Below, one piece after another: positions 1 to 7,360 of a stretch of 64,000 nt of DNA. Each line of letters starts with the position of its first letter. Positions within the stretch are counted from its first letter, which is position 1. A model generated the notes under the pieces. It worked only from the letters and a program-made list of their open reading frames with translations, searched no databases and had not been told where the DNA came from. The stretch lies in NCBI RefSeq assembly GCF_000764535.1, contig NZ_CP009571.1, positions 1,426,001 to 1,490,000 of the forward strand. The letters are read 5' to 3'. This DNA comes from Sphingomonas taxi (lineage in GTDB: Bacteria; Pseudomonadota; Alphaproteobacteria; Sphingomonadales; Sphingomonadaceae). The position numbers and the translations under genes are program-made.

Positions 1-738
1 GCGCCGACGCTGGGGATGCTGGTCGAGCGGATCCTGCGCCATGTGCCGAAACTGGCGCGGCTGCGGCTGTCGTCGCTCGATTCGATCGAGATCGACGAAC
101 GCCTGTTCGAGCTGGTCACCGGCGAGGCGCGGGTGATGCCGCATCTCCATCTCTCCTTCCAGGCGGGCAACGACCTGATCCTCAAGCGGATGAAGCGACG
201 GCACAGTCGCGCGCAGGCGGTGGCGACGGTGGCGCGGCTCAAGGCAGCGCGGCCGGATATCGCGATCGGCGCCGACCTGATCGCCGGCTTCCCGACCGAG
301 GACGAGGCGATGTTCGCCGATACGCTGGCGCTGATCGACGATGCCGATATCGTCCATGGCCACATCTTCCCCTATTCGCCGCGCGCCGGCACGCCGGCGG
401 CGCGGATGCCGCAGGTCGCGGCGGCGGCGATCAGGGCGCGCGCCGAGCGGTTGCGCGACGCGGCGGCGCGGCGCAAGGCGGCGTGGCTGGCGGCGCAGGT
501 CGGATCGGTGCAGCAGGTGCTGCTCGAACGCCCCGGCGACCGCGGCCATGCCGGCACTTTCGCGGAAGTACGGCTCTCCCCCTTCCCCGTTCGGGCTGAG
601 CCTGTCGAAGCCCTGCTCTCCACGAGCGTGACACCCGCGGAAGGCAGCTCTTCGACAGGCTCAGGGCGAACGGGAACGATCGCAGAGTTGCGCATCACCG
701 CCGCCACCGACTCCCACCTTCTAGGTACGATGATATGA
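1..738 (+). CDS. mtaB: tRNA t6A37 methylthiotransferase MtaB, 3' part
   Basis: Radical-SAM enzyme of the MtaB family, which adds a methylthio group to t6A37 of ANN-decoding tRNAs. The window opens inside the gene, so the N-terminal MTTase domain and the radical-SAM CxxxCxxC lie upstream. The 245 visible residues hold the distal radical-SAM barrel (LSFQAGNDLILKRMKRR, GADLIAGFPTE, HIFPYSPRAGTPAA) and a TRAM-like tail. The tail is split in frame by a palindromic repeat (586-674) between GTFAEVRL and GTIAELRI, adding about 30 residues not expected in the family. The stop overlaps ftsY by ATGA, suggesting translational coupling. Family call firm; activity of the interrupted TRAM region is unknown. 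Confidence 0.9.
   Translation, partial: APTLGMLVERILRHVPKLARLRLSSLDSIEIDERLFELVTGEARVMPHLHLSFQAGNDLILKRMKRRHSRAQAVATVARLKAARPDIAIGADLIAGFPTEDEAMFADTLALIDDADIVHGHIFPYSPRAGTPAARMPQVAAAAIRARAERLRDAAARRKAAWLAAQVGSVQQVLLERPGDRGHAGTFAEVRLSPFPVRAEPVEALLSTSVTPAEGSSSTGSGRTGTIAELRITAATDSHLLGTMI
586..674. repeat. Palindromic repeat inserted in frame in mtaB
   Basis: Inverted-repeat element whose arms are ccgttcgggctgagcctgtc and its near-complement ending in gcgaacggg, separated by about 40 bases of unique loop. The same arms recur at 35984-36057 inside an amine oxidase gene. Here it is translated as PVRAEPVEA...SSTGSGRTG without stop or frameshift. Confidence 0.85.
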
Positions 739-1673
739 GCACCACCCCCACCTGGCACGAGCGGCTGCTCGGCGGCTTCAAGAAGACCTCGGACCGGTTG
801 GTCGGCAATCTCGCGGGCCTCGGCGGCGCGCGGCTCGACGACGATACGCTCGACGAGGTCGAGGAGGCGCTGATCGCCTCCGACCTCGGCCCCGATACCG
901 CGGGCAAGATCCGCACCCGGCTCGCCGAGGGGACGTTCGAGCGCAACATGGAGGAACTCGGCATCCGCCTCGTCGTCGCCGAGGAGGTCGAGAAGACGCT
1001 GGCGCGCGTCGCCACCCCGATCGAGGTGACCGCCTTCCCGCGGCCGCAGGTGATCCTCGTCATCGGCGTCAACGGATCGGGCAAGACGACGACGATCGCC
1101 AAGCTCGCGCATCTGCTGATGGAACAGGATTACGGCGTGATGCTCGCGGCGGGCGACACCTTCCGCGCCGCGGCGATCGGCCAGTTGCGCACCTGGGCGG
1201 AGCGGGTCGGCGTGCCGATCGTCACCGGCCCGGAGGGCGGCGATGCCGCCGGCGTCGTCTGGGACGCGGTGAAGAAGGCGACCGAGACCGGCATCGACGT
1301 GCTGATCGTCGACACCGCGGGCCGCCTGCAGAACAAGCGCGAGCTGATGGACGAGCTCGCCAAGATCCGCCGCGTGCTGGGGCGGATCAATCCGGCGAGC
1401 CCGCACGACGTCGTCCTCGTCCTCGATGCGACGACGGGCCAGAATGCGCTCAGCCAGATCGAGGTGTTCAAGGAGGTCGCCGGGGTCACCGGCCTCGTGA
1501 TGACCAAGCTCGACGGCACCGCGCGCGGCGGCGTGCTGGTCGCGGCGGCGGAGAAATACGGGCTGCCGATCCATGCGATCGGCGTCGGCGAAGGGATGAC
1601 CGACCTCAGGCCGTTCGACGCCAACGAGGTGGCGCGCATCATCGCCGGCGTCGATCAGGGGGTGCGCAAGTGA
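735..1673 (+). CDS. ftsY: Signal recognition particle receptor FtsY
   Basis: SRP-family GTPase that docks SRP-ribosome complexes at the inner membrane for co-translational insertion. It has 312 residues: an N-domain helical bundle (about 5-90), then the G domain with P-loop GVNGSGKTTT near residue 111, the DTAGR motif near 193 and TKLDG near 257. The acidic A-domain of enterobacterial FtsY is absent, as is usual in alphaproteobacteria. It starts at the ATG overlapping the mtaB stop and its own stop overlaps the next gene by GTGA, so mtaB-ftsY-ispZ looks like one operon. Confidence 0.96.
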   Translation: MSTTPTWHERLLGGFKKTSDRLVGNLAGLGGARLDDDTLDEVEEALIASDLGPDTAGKIRTRLAEGTFERNMEELGIRLVVAEEVEKTLARVATPIEVTAFPRPQVILVIGVNGSGKTTTIAKLAHLLMEQDYGVMLAAGDTFRAAAIGQLRTWAERVGVPIVTGPEGGDAAGVVWDAVKKATETGIDVLIVDTAGRLQNKRELMDELAKIRRVLGRINPASPHDVVLVLDATTGQNALSQIEVFKEVAGVTGLVMTKLDGTARGGVLVAAAEKYGLPIHAIGVGEGMTDLRPFDANEVARIIAGVDQGVRK

Positions 1674-2350
1674 GCGGCGGCACGACGCAACAATCCTCCC
1701 CCGGCCTGCGGATGGGGGTGGAATACGGGCCGCTGCTCGTCTTCTTCGCGGTCAATTTCCTGTTCCCCGCGAGCCTCGCGATGCGGATCGTCGCGTCGGG
1801 AACGGGCTTCCTCTCCGATCTCGACCGCGCCGGCGCGCTGGTGATCGCCAAGGTGATCGTCGCGACCACCGCCTTCGTCATCGCCACCGTGATCGCGATG
1901 GTGGTGTCCAAGTCGAAGCTCGGCACGATCTCGCCGATGCTATGGATTTCGGGCGGGTTCGTCGTGGTGTTCGGCGGGCTGACCGTCTGGTTCCACGACC
2001 CCCGCTTCATCCAGATGAAGCCGAGCTTCGTCTACGGCATGTTTGCCGCCGTCCTCGCCTTCGGGCTCATCACCGGGCGGCCGCTGTTGCAGGGCCTGCT
2101 CGGCACCGCCTATCCGGGGCTGGATGCGCAAGGGTGGCGCAAGCTGACGCGCAACTGGGCGCTGTTCTTCGTCGCCATGGCCGCGCTCAACGAGGCGGTG
2201 TGGCGGAACACCAACTGGGATTTCTGGGTCGGGTTCAAATTGTGGGGAGCAATTCCGCTCACCCTGCTGTTCGCCTTCGCGAATATCCCGATGCTGCTGC
2301 GGCACGGGTTGAACACGGACGACCCGCAGGCGGGCATTCCGCCGGAGTGA
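1670..2350 (+). CDS. Inner-membrane septation protein, IspZ/YciB family
   Basis: Polytopic inner-membrane protein of 226 residues with about six hydrophobic segments (around 20-40, 55-80, 90-107, 121-138, 163-180 and 195-210). The segments MGVEYGPLLVFFAVNF near the N-terminus and NEAVWRNTNWDFWVGFK near 180 match the YciB/IspZ septation-protein family, needed for normal division or envelope shape in enterobacteria; its molecular role is not settled. The GTG start overlaps the ftsY stop. The last gene of the mtaB-ftsY operon; a palindromic repeat follows. Confidence 0.85.
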   Translation: MSGGTTQQSSPGLRMGVEYGPLLVFFAVNFLFPASLAMRIVASGTGFLSDLDRAGALVIAKVIVATTAFVIATVIAMVVSKSKLGTISPMLWISGGFVVVFGGLTVWFHDPRFIQMKPSFVYGMFAAVLAFGLITGRPLLQGLLGTAYPGLDAQGWRKLTRNWALFFVAMAALNEAVWRNTNWDFWVGFKLWGAIPLTLLFAFANIPMLLRHGLNTDDPQAGIPPE

Positions 2351-2353
2351 AAA

Positions 2354-2485
2354 TCCTCCCCGGCACGGGGAGGGGGACCGCCGGCGAAGCCGGTGGTGGA
2401 GGGGGATCGCCACGCAGCACACCGTTTGCGGAAACCCCCCTCCACCAGCCTGCGGCTGGTCCCCCTCCCCGCCAAGCGGGGAGGA
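2354..2485. repeat. GC-rich intergenic inverted repeat, copy 1
   Basis: About 130 bases bounded by tcctccccggcacggggagg and its counterpart ccccgccaagcggggagga, with an inner pair built on ggtggtggaggggg/ccccctccacca. Related copies lie at 47954-48100 and 54244-54374. It lies between two convergent genes, where its hairpins could also stop transcription. Confidence 0.8.
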
Positions 2486-2493
2486 GCTGAAGG

Positions 2494-3099
2494 TTACGCC
2501 GCGTCGAAGCGCTTGCCGGCCTCGTCCCAGTTCACCACGTCCCACCACGCCTTGAGATAGCCCGGCCGGTCGTTCTTGTAGGTGAGGTAATAAGCGTGTT
2601 CCCACACGTCGTTGCCGAGGATGGGCGTACCCTTGTCCTTGGCGTCGTCCATCAGCGGATTGTCCTGATTGGGCGTCGAGGTGACCTTGAGCGCGCCGCT
2701 CGCATCCTTGATGACCCAAGCCCAGCCGGAGCCGAACTGGCCCGCACCCTTGGTGTTGAAGTCTTCCTTCAGCTTGTCGAGCCCGCCATAGGCGTCGATC
2801 GCGTCCTTGAGCGCGCCCGACGGCTGCGTCGAGCCCTTGGGGCCCATGATCTTCCAGAAGAAATCGTGGTTCCAATAGCCGCCGCCATTGTTGCGGACGA
2901 GCGGCGGCAGCGACGAGATGCGGCCGAGGATGTCCTCGATCGACAGGCCTTCGAGGCTGGAGTCGGCGGCGACGCCCTCGTTGAGCTTCGCGGTATAGGC
3001 TGCGTGATGCTTGTCGTGGTGGAAGGTCATCGTTTCCTTGGAGATGACCGGTTCCAGCGCGTCATAGTCATACGGCAGCGGCGGCAGTTCGAATGCCAT
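2494..3099 (-). CDS. sodB: Superoxide dismutase, Fe/Mn family
   Basis: Cytoplasmic dismutation of superoxide to peroxide and oxygen. It has 201 residues, the full family length, with metal ligands H27, H78, D164 and H168 (the last two in DVWEHAYY). By known metal-type markers the protein is closer to Mn or cambialistic enzymes: the second-shell glutamine appears as STPNQD (Q145) in the C-terminal domain, and the N-terminal position reads GGGYWNH instead of the AAQVWNH of typical FeSOD. The symbol sodB follows usual alphaproteobacterial naming and should not be read as proof of iron. Single gene, convergent with the operon upstream. Confidence 0.95.
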   Translation of the reverse strand: MAFELPPLPYDYDALEPVISKETMTFHHDKHHAAYTAKLNEGVAADSSLEGLSIEDILGRISSLPPLVRNNGGGYWNHDFFWKIMGPKGSTQPSGALKDAIDAYGGLDKLKEDFNTKGAGQFGSGWAWVIKDASGALKVTSTPNQDNPLMDDAKDKGTPILGNDVWEHAYYLTYKNDRPGYLKAWWDVVNWDEAGKRFDAA

Positions 3100-3185
3100 G
3101 GGAAAGGCTCCTCTTGGATAGGGACGATGTCGTCCCCGCGTTAACGCAAAAGCCGGCCTAACGCTCCCGCCCCGTTACGCAAGCG

Positions 3186-4238
3186 TCACGAACCCGTCGC
3201 GTTGATAAGCTCGTGTCGCCGCAGCGCGTGGCGGAGCTGGTCGTAGCTGAGGCCGAGCGCCTCGGCGGTGGCGCGCTGGTTGAAGCGATGCTCGGCGAGC
3301 GCACGGGCGAGCAATTCGCGCTCGAAACTGGCGACGCGCGACTTGAAGTCGGACGGGCCGGCGTCGCAGGCGGCGACCGGACTGTCCTCGGGCTCCTGCC
3401 GGTTCGGTGCGGGCGCGTCGGCGGCGGGCGCCTTGCTCGGGCCGCCGCCGGGGCCGCCCTGCGGCCGGAACGGCGAGGCGAAGGGGTCGATCTCGATCCC
3501 GTCGACCGGCCCGTCGCTCGCCCAGCGATAGACCGCGCGCTCGACGACGTTGCGCAGCTCGCGGACGTTGCCGGGCCAGCGGTAATTGTGGAGCTGGTCG
3601 AGCGCGCGCGGGCCGAAGCCGGGCCAGCGGTCCCAGCCGATCTCCGACGCCATCCGCCGGCCGAAATGGTCGGCGAGCACCGCGATATCGCCCGAACGCG
3701 CGCGCAGCGGCGGCAGCGTCACCACCTCGAACGAGAGCCGGTCGAGCAGATCGGCGCGGAACTCGTGGCGATCGACCTTGTCGGGCAGATGCTCGTTGGT
3801 CGCGGCGACGATGCGGACATCGACGCGCAGCGGCCGCGACGACCCGATGCGCGTCACCTCGCCATATTCGACCGCGCGCAACAACCGGTCCTGCGCCGCC
3901 ATCGACAGCGTCCCCAGTTCGTCGAGGAACAAGGTGCCGCGATGCGCCTCCTCGAAGCGGCCGGTGCGCGCCTTGGTCGCGCCGGTGAAGGCGCCCGCCT
4001 CATGGCCGAACAATTCCGCCTCGATCAGCGACTCGGGGAGCGCAGCGCAGTTCATCACCACCAGCGGCTGGTCCCAGCGCGGCGACAGGCGGTGGAGACG
4101 CTCGGCGACCAGTTCCTTGCCGGTGCCGCGCTCGCCGATCACCAGCACCGGCCGATCGAGCGCCGCCGCGCGGCTGGCACGTTCCAGCGCGTCCAGAAAG
4201 GCGCCCGATTGGCCGATGACTTGCGACGTTCGTTCCAT
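3186..4238 (-). CDS. pspF: Phage shock operon transcriptional activator PspF
   Basis: Sigma-54 enhancer-binding activator of the psp operon, normally held inactive by PspA. The AAA+ domain starts directly (no regulatory domain, as in PspF): Walker A GERGTGKE, the sigma-54-contact loop GAFTGA, Walker B LFLDELG, R-finger region, then a proline/glycine-rich linker and a C-terminal Fis-type helix-turn-helix (NQRATAEALGLSYDQLRHAL). The start at MERTSQVIGQSG gives 350 residues and matches the PspF start; ATGs 9 and 36 bases further upstream are possible. Divergent from the psp operon, sharing the control region that holds the sigma-54 promoter. Confidence 0.93.
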   Translation of the reverse strand: MERTSQVIGQSGAFLDALERASRAAALDRPVLVIGERGTGKELVAERLHRLSPRWDQPLVVMNCAALPESLIEAELFGHEAGAFTGATKARTGRFEEAHRGTLFLDELGTLSMAAQDRLLRAVEYGEVTRIGSSRPLRVDVRIVAATNEHLPDKVDRHEFRADLLDRLSFEVVTLPPLRARSGDIAVLADHFGRRMASEIGWDRWPGFGPRALDQLHNYRWPGNVRELRNVVERAVYRWASDGPVDGIEIDPFASPFRPQGGPGGGPSKAPAADAPAPNRQEPEDSPVAACDAGPSDFKSRVASFERELLARALAEHRFNQRATAEALGLSYDQLRHALRRHELINATGS

Positions 4239-4338
4239 CGCCAACATCTGGCGGAAAACGCCAACGTTACGCAAGCGTTCATCCGTGTTTTACAGACATA
4301 AGACACGATCGAAGCACGCAAATCCGCCATTTCTTGAA

Positions 4339-4355
4339 TTGGCACGCTCCCTGCA
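4339..4355 (+). promoter_or_regulatory. Sigma-54 (-24/-12) promoter of the psp operon
   Basis: ttggcacgctccctgca matches the consensus YTGGCACGrNNNTTGCW at all but two positions, with the invariant GG and GC ten bases apart. It sits about 57 bases before the first small gene of the psp operon and opposite the gene for the sigma-54 activator PspF, so its assignment is strong. Confidence 0.88.
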
Positions 4356-4412
4356 ATGCTCCTGGCATACCGCCACACGGTGGTGACAAGGTTCAGAATT
4401 CAGGAGGTTTCC

Positions 4413-4550
4413 ATGTTCAAGTCCGAGATCGCTCGCAAGCTCGCCGCCATCGCCTGCACCGTCCTGTTCAGCGCCACCTGCGTCGCTGGCGCGGTCGGAC
4501 CGGCGACCGGAGGGAGCCAGAGCGTGACGACCGCCCGCCAGACGGCGTAA
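4413..4550 (+). CDS. Small exported peptide at head of psp operon
   Basis: 45 codons preceded by an excellent ribosome site (caggaggtttccATG). The peptide has a classic signal sequence: charged start MFKSEIARK, hydrophobic core LAAIACTVLFSATCV, and a likely cleavage after CVAGA or nearby, leaving about 20 residues rich in small and polar amino acids (VGPATGGSQSVTTARQTA). It is the first gene after the sigma-54 promoter and lies 63 bases before pspA. I recognise no family. Its position implies envelope-stress induction. It could be an exported peptide or a secretion-sensing leader; either is inference. Confidence 0.7.
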   Translation: MFKSEIARKLAAIACTVLFSATCVAGAVGPATGGSQSVTTARQTA

Positions 4551-4613
4551 AGCGGTTCCAAACCGGGGCGCACGCCAAACCGCCCCGGCCCGTATTCAGG
4601 AGCACCGATACCG

Positions 4614-5279
4614 ATGGGCATTTTCTCCCGCACCCGTGACATCGTCGCCGCCAACTTCGCCGACCTGCTGGAAAAGGCCGAAGATCCGGCGAAGATGATC
4701 CGGATGATCATCCTCGAAATGGAGGAAACCCTGGTCGAGGTCCGCGCCTCCGCGGCGCGCACGATCGCCGACCAGAAGGAGATGCGGCGCCATATCAGCA
4801 AGCTGGAACAGTTGCAGGACAGCTGGACCGAAAAGGCCGAGCTGGCGCTGAGCAAGGACCGCGAGGACCTCGCCAAAGCGGCGCTGGTCGAGAAGCAGAA
4901 GGCCGCCGACATGGCCGAGCAGCTCAAGATCGAGGTCAAGGTGCTCGACGATGCACTGCGCGCGTCGGAAGAGGATATCGCCAAGCTGCAGAAGAAGCTG
5001 ACCGAGGCGCGCACGAAGCAGTCGAACGTCCAGACCCGGCTGGAGAGCGCCAACAACCGCTACCGCCTGCGCGAGATGTATTCGGGGCCGAAGACGCACG
5101 AGGCGTTCAGCCGCTTCGACATCCTCGAACGCCGCGTCGACGACGCGGAGGGCCGTGCAGAAGCGCTGGGCCTGGGCGCGCCGAAGAGCCTCGAGGACGA
5201 GATCGCCGAGCTGCGCGCCAGCGACAAGGTCGACGCCGAGCTCGCCGCGCTCAAGGCGCGCATGAAGAAGGAGGATTGA
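4614..5279 (+). CDS. pspA: Phage shock protein A
   Basis: Peripheral inner-membrane protein of the PspA/IM30 (ESCRT-III-like) family, which oligomerises on stressed membranes to limit proton leak and in resting cells binds PspF. It has 221 residues, nearly all long coiled coil: amphipathic N-terminal helix (MGIFSRTRDIVAANFADLLE), then heptad-rich helices such as AALVEKQKAADMAEQLKIEV and a C-terminal helical hairpin ending ALKARMKKED. The start has the upstream aggag. One base separates its stop from pspB. Confidence 0.96.
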   Translation: MGIFSRTRDIVAANFADLLEKAEDPAKMIRMIILEMEETLVEVRASAARTIADQKEMRRHISKLEQLQDSWTEKAELALSKDREDLAKAALVEKQKAADMAEQLKIEVKVLDDALRASEEDIAKLQKKLTEARTKQSNVQTRLESANNRYRLREMYSGPKTHEAFSRFDILERRVDDAEGRAEALGLGAPKSLEDEIAELRASDKVDAELAALKARMKKED

Positions 5280-5280
5280 G

Positions 5281-5547
5281 ATGGACTTCGAAGGAGTTCT
5301 GGCGATCTTCCTAGCGCTGATCGGCCTGCCGTGGCTGATCTTCCACTACATCACCAAGTGGAAGCAGGCGCCGAAGATCACCGACGAGGACGAGAAGCTG
5401 CTCGACGAGATGTTCAATCTCGCCCGCCGCCTCGAAGACCGCCTCAACACCGTCGAGCGGATCGTCGCCGCCGACAATCCGGACTTCAAGCCGGGCCTCA
5501 ATGCCCCGCACCAGTCCACCCCTTACCAGATCGACCGGAGGAACTGA
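5281..5547 (+). CDS. pspB: Phage shock protein B
   Basis: Inner-membrane partner of PspC that senses stress and releases PspF from PspA. It has 88 residues: one transmembrane helix (about 5-24, EGVLAIFLALIGLPWLIFHY), a basic segment and a C-terminal coiled coil (LLDEMFNLARRLEDRLNTVE) followed by RIVAADNPDF, which is the family signature. The tail after residue 70 is longer than in E. coli PspB. The motif L-x-x-R-L-x-x-V-E-x-I-V recurs in four further genes downstream. Confidence 0.95.
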   Translation: MDFEGVLAIFLALIGLPWLIFHYITKWKQAPKITDEDEKLLDEMFNLARRLEDRLNTVERIVAADNPDFKPGLNAPHQSTPYQIDRRN

Positions 5548-5548
5548 G

Positions 5549-5923
5549 ATGTCCGCCCGCACCAAATTCTACGTCGACAAGCAAGAAGGCAAGTGGCTCG
5601 GCGTCTGTGCCGGGATCGCGGACTACACCGGCTTCGACATCACGCTCGTCCGGGTTGCGATGATCGTGCTGACGCTGGCGACCTCGGGCTGGGTGTTCGT
5701 CGCTTATGTCGCGGCGGGCTGGCTGGCGCCGAAGAAGCCGCTCGGCCTCTACGAGACACAGGAAGACGCCAAATTCTGGCAGGGCGTCCGGACCAATCCC
5801 AAACGCTCCACCGCCGAGGTGCGCAGCAAGTTCCGCGACATCGACCGCCGGCTCGCCGACATCGAGCTGCATTACACCAGCCGCAACAGCCGGCTGGCCG
5901 AGGAAATCGACAGCCTGCGCTGA
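5549..5923 (+). CDS. pspC: Phage shock protein C
   Basis: PspC-domain membrane protein, 124 residues. The N-terminal half carries the family core (KFYVDKQEGKWLGVCAGIAD, then a hydrophobic segment LVRVAMIVLTLATSGWVFVA ending GWLAPKKP). The C-terminal half is a predicted coiled coil that ends RLAEEIDSLR, a sequence closely echoed at the ends of the next three small proteins. The ATG after ggaggaactgag is used; a longer in-frame start would run into pspB. Works with PspB as the stress sensor for PspA-PspF. Confidence 0.93.
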   Translation: MSARTKFYVDKQEGKWLGVCAGIADYTGFDITLVRVAMIVLTLATSGWVFVAYVAAGWLAPKKPLGLYETQEDAKFWQGVRTNPKRSTAEVRSKFRDIDRRLADIELHYTSRNSRLAEEIDSLR

Positions 5924-5961
5924 GCAACGACTCGGCGCGGCAGGGCTCAGGGAGAATCACG

Positions 5962-6276
5962 ATGGACATGGGTTGGATGGTGCCGGTCGGCGTCGTCGGT
6001 GCGATCAGTGCGCGCCACGCCTTCACCACCTGGGTCAAGGCCAAGCATGGCTACCCGATCGAAGACGACAGCCGGCGCAGCCGCCGTCGCTGGCGCGGCG
6101 CCACCGGGGCCGAGGATATCGAGGCGGAGCGCAAGATCATGCTGCTCAGCAACGAGAACGACAAGCTGACCGGGCAGGTCAGCCGGCTGGAGGAACGGAT
6201 CGCCGTCCTCGAACGCATCGCCACCGATCCCGCCGAGCGTACCGCCCGCGAGATCGAAGCGCTCCGCGACAAATAA
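5962..6276 (+). CDS. PspB-like small membrane/coiled-coil protein 1
   Basis: 104 residues with a short, weakly hydrophobic N-terminus (MGWMVPVGVVGAISARHAF), an arginine-rich stretch (RRSRRRWRG) and a long coiled coil ending RLEERIAVLERIATD and AREIEALRDK. The coiled-coil motif is that of PspB (LEDRLNTVERIVAAD), and the very end resembles the end of PspC. No named family is certain. It sits 38 bases after pspC with an upstream ggga site, so it is almost certainly in the psp operon and may bind PspA/PspBC at the membrane. Confidence 0.8.
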   Translation: MDMGWMVPVGVVGAISARHAFTTWVKAKHGYPIEDDSRRSRRRWRGATGAEDIEAERKIMLLSNENDKLTGQVSRLEERIAVLERIATDPAERTAREIEALRDK

Positions 6277-6291
6277 GAAGGAACCGGAATC

Positions 6292-6555
6292 ATGGGTCCC
6301 GATCACGTCTTCTGCATGGTCCTCGGCGCGGCGATCACGCTCGCCATCCAGTGGTACGGCCGCCGCAAGGTGCGGCAGGCGACCGTCTCCCCCGATCTGG
6401 AGGCGCGCCAAAACATCGACCTGCTCGACGCCGAGAACGCCCGCCGCATCGGCCAGATCGACCGGCTGCAGGAGCGGCTGGCGACGGTCGAGAGCATCGT
6501 CACCGACCGGGCGCACCGACTTGGCCACGAAATCGAACAATTGCGCGCCGGCTGA
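6292..6555 (+). CDS. PspB-like small membrane/coiled-coil protein 2
   Basis: 87 residues: one N-terminal transmembrane helix (about 6-22, VFCMVLGAAITLAIQWY), a basic cluster GRRKVRQ on the presumed cytoplasmic side, then a coiled coil with RLQERLATVESIVTDRAHRL and end GHEIEQLRAG. Topology and motif copy PspB. The start follows aaggaaccggaatc. It is 15 bases from its neighbour and part of the psp operon by spacing. Function not known; a PspB paralogue is the simplest reading. Confidence 0.82.
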   Translation: MGPDHVFCMVLGAAITLAIQWYGRRKVRQATVSPDLEARQNIDLLDAENARRIGQIDRLQERLATVESIVTDRAHRLGHEIEQLRAG

Positions 6556-6567
6556 AAGGACTGACCG

Positions 6568-6846
6568 ATGAACCCCATGATGATCCCCATCCTCGGCATC
6601 TGCTGCGGCCTGCTCGCGATCTTCGGCGGCGTCTTCGTCAAGCCGTGGTTCGCGCTCCAGCACCGCCGGATGGAGATCGAGGCGGACAAGGTCGCCGAAA
6701 AGGCCGCGCAATATGCCGCGCAGACCGAGCGGCTCGAAGAACGCGTCCGCGTGCTCGAACGCATCGTCACCGACCGCGGCGCCGATCTGGCGCAGGAGAT
6801 CGAGGGGCTGCGCGATCCGCACGTCGGGCGCCTGCCGATCAACTGA
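6568..6846 (+). CDS. PspB-like small membrane/coiled-coil protein 3
   Basis: 92 residues: N-terminal transmembrane helix (about 4-25, MMIPILGICCGLLAIFGGVF), then a charged helix and RLEERVRVLERIVTDRGADL with AQEIEGLRD near the end. It shares the PspB-type motif with its neighbours most clearly of all (LEERVRVLERIVTD). The start follows aaaggactgacc, twelve bases after the preceding stop. Part of the same transcription unit by spacing. Confidence 0.82.
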   Translation: MNPMMIPILGICCGLLAIFGGVFVKPWFALQHRRMEIEADKVAEKAAQYAAQTERLEERVRVLERIVTDRGADLAQEIEGLRDPHVGRLPIN

Positions 6847-7003
6847 CCGACGCTACCCGCAACCACGATACCGACCGCCTCGCGCGCGAGGCACCGACCG
6901 ACCGACGCGCCCCATGTTGGCGCGCGTCATCACCCACATCCGCAGCACCGCCGATCCCCACTTATGCGATCGAAGGCTGCGCGACCGCTAACGGAGGCCG
7001 ATC

Positions 7004-7237
7004 ATGACCGATCCCAACGTCTATCTCACCCTTTCGCTGGTGGCGCTGGCCGGGCTGGCGATGCTCGTCACCGCTTGCCTCTCGGGCTGGCGCGGCTGGC
7101 TGGCGCTCAAGCACCAGCAGCTCGACGCACAGGCGCCGATCGCGGCCGGCCCCTCCGCTGGCTCGCGGATCGAGATCGCCGATCTGAAGGAGCGCATCCG
7201 CAAGCTGGAGGCGATCGCGGCGGGGGTGGATCTGTAA
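7004..7237 (+). CDS. PspB-like small membrane/coiled-coil protein 4
   Basis: 77 residues: transmembrane helix about 7-27 (YLTLSLVALAGLAMLVTACL), a tryptophan/arginine stretch, and a short C-terminal coiled coil DLKERIRKLEAIAAG, a cut-down version of the motif of the three proteins upstream. A good ribosome site (cggaggccgatcATG) supports the start. It lies 157 bases beyond its neighbour, in which I see no gene, so it may be read through or have its own promoter. Confidence 0.75.
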   Translation: MTDPNVYLTLSLVALAGLAMLVTACLSGWRGWLALKHQQLDAQAPIAAGPSAGSRIEIADLKERIRKLEAIAAGVDL

Positions 7238-7264
7238 CGGGAAGTCCTCCCCCCACCCACCGTC

Positions 7265-7290
7265 GTCATCCCCGCGAAGGCGGGGATGAC
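7265..7290. repeat. Single short palindrome gtcatccccgcg family
   Basis: Perfect hairpin of gtcatccccgcg and cgcggggatgac type (stem around gaag loop). The same unit occurs in paired form at 34088-34178 and 57984-58076. It lies between the last psp-like gene and sufE. Confidence 0.8.
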
Positions 7291-7360
7291 GAAGAGGGAA
7301 TAGGCGGGACTTACGGCCCGACGGTTGCCCCTCCCCGTCCCCGCCTGTACCGCGCAGGGC

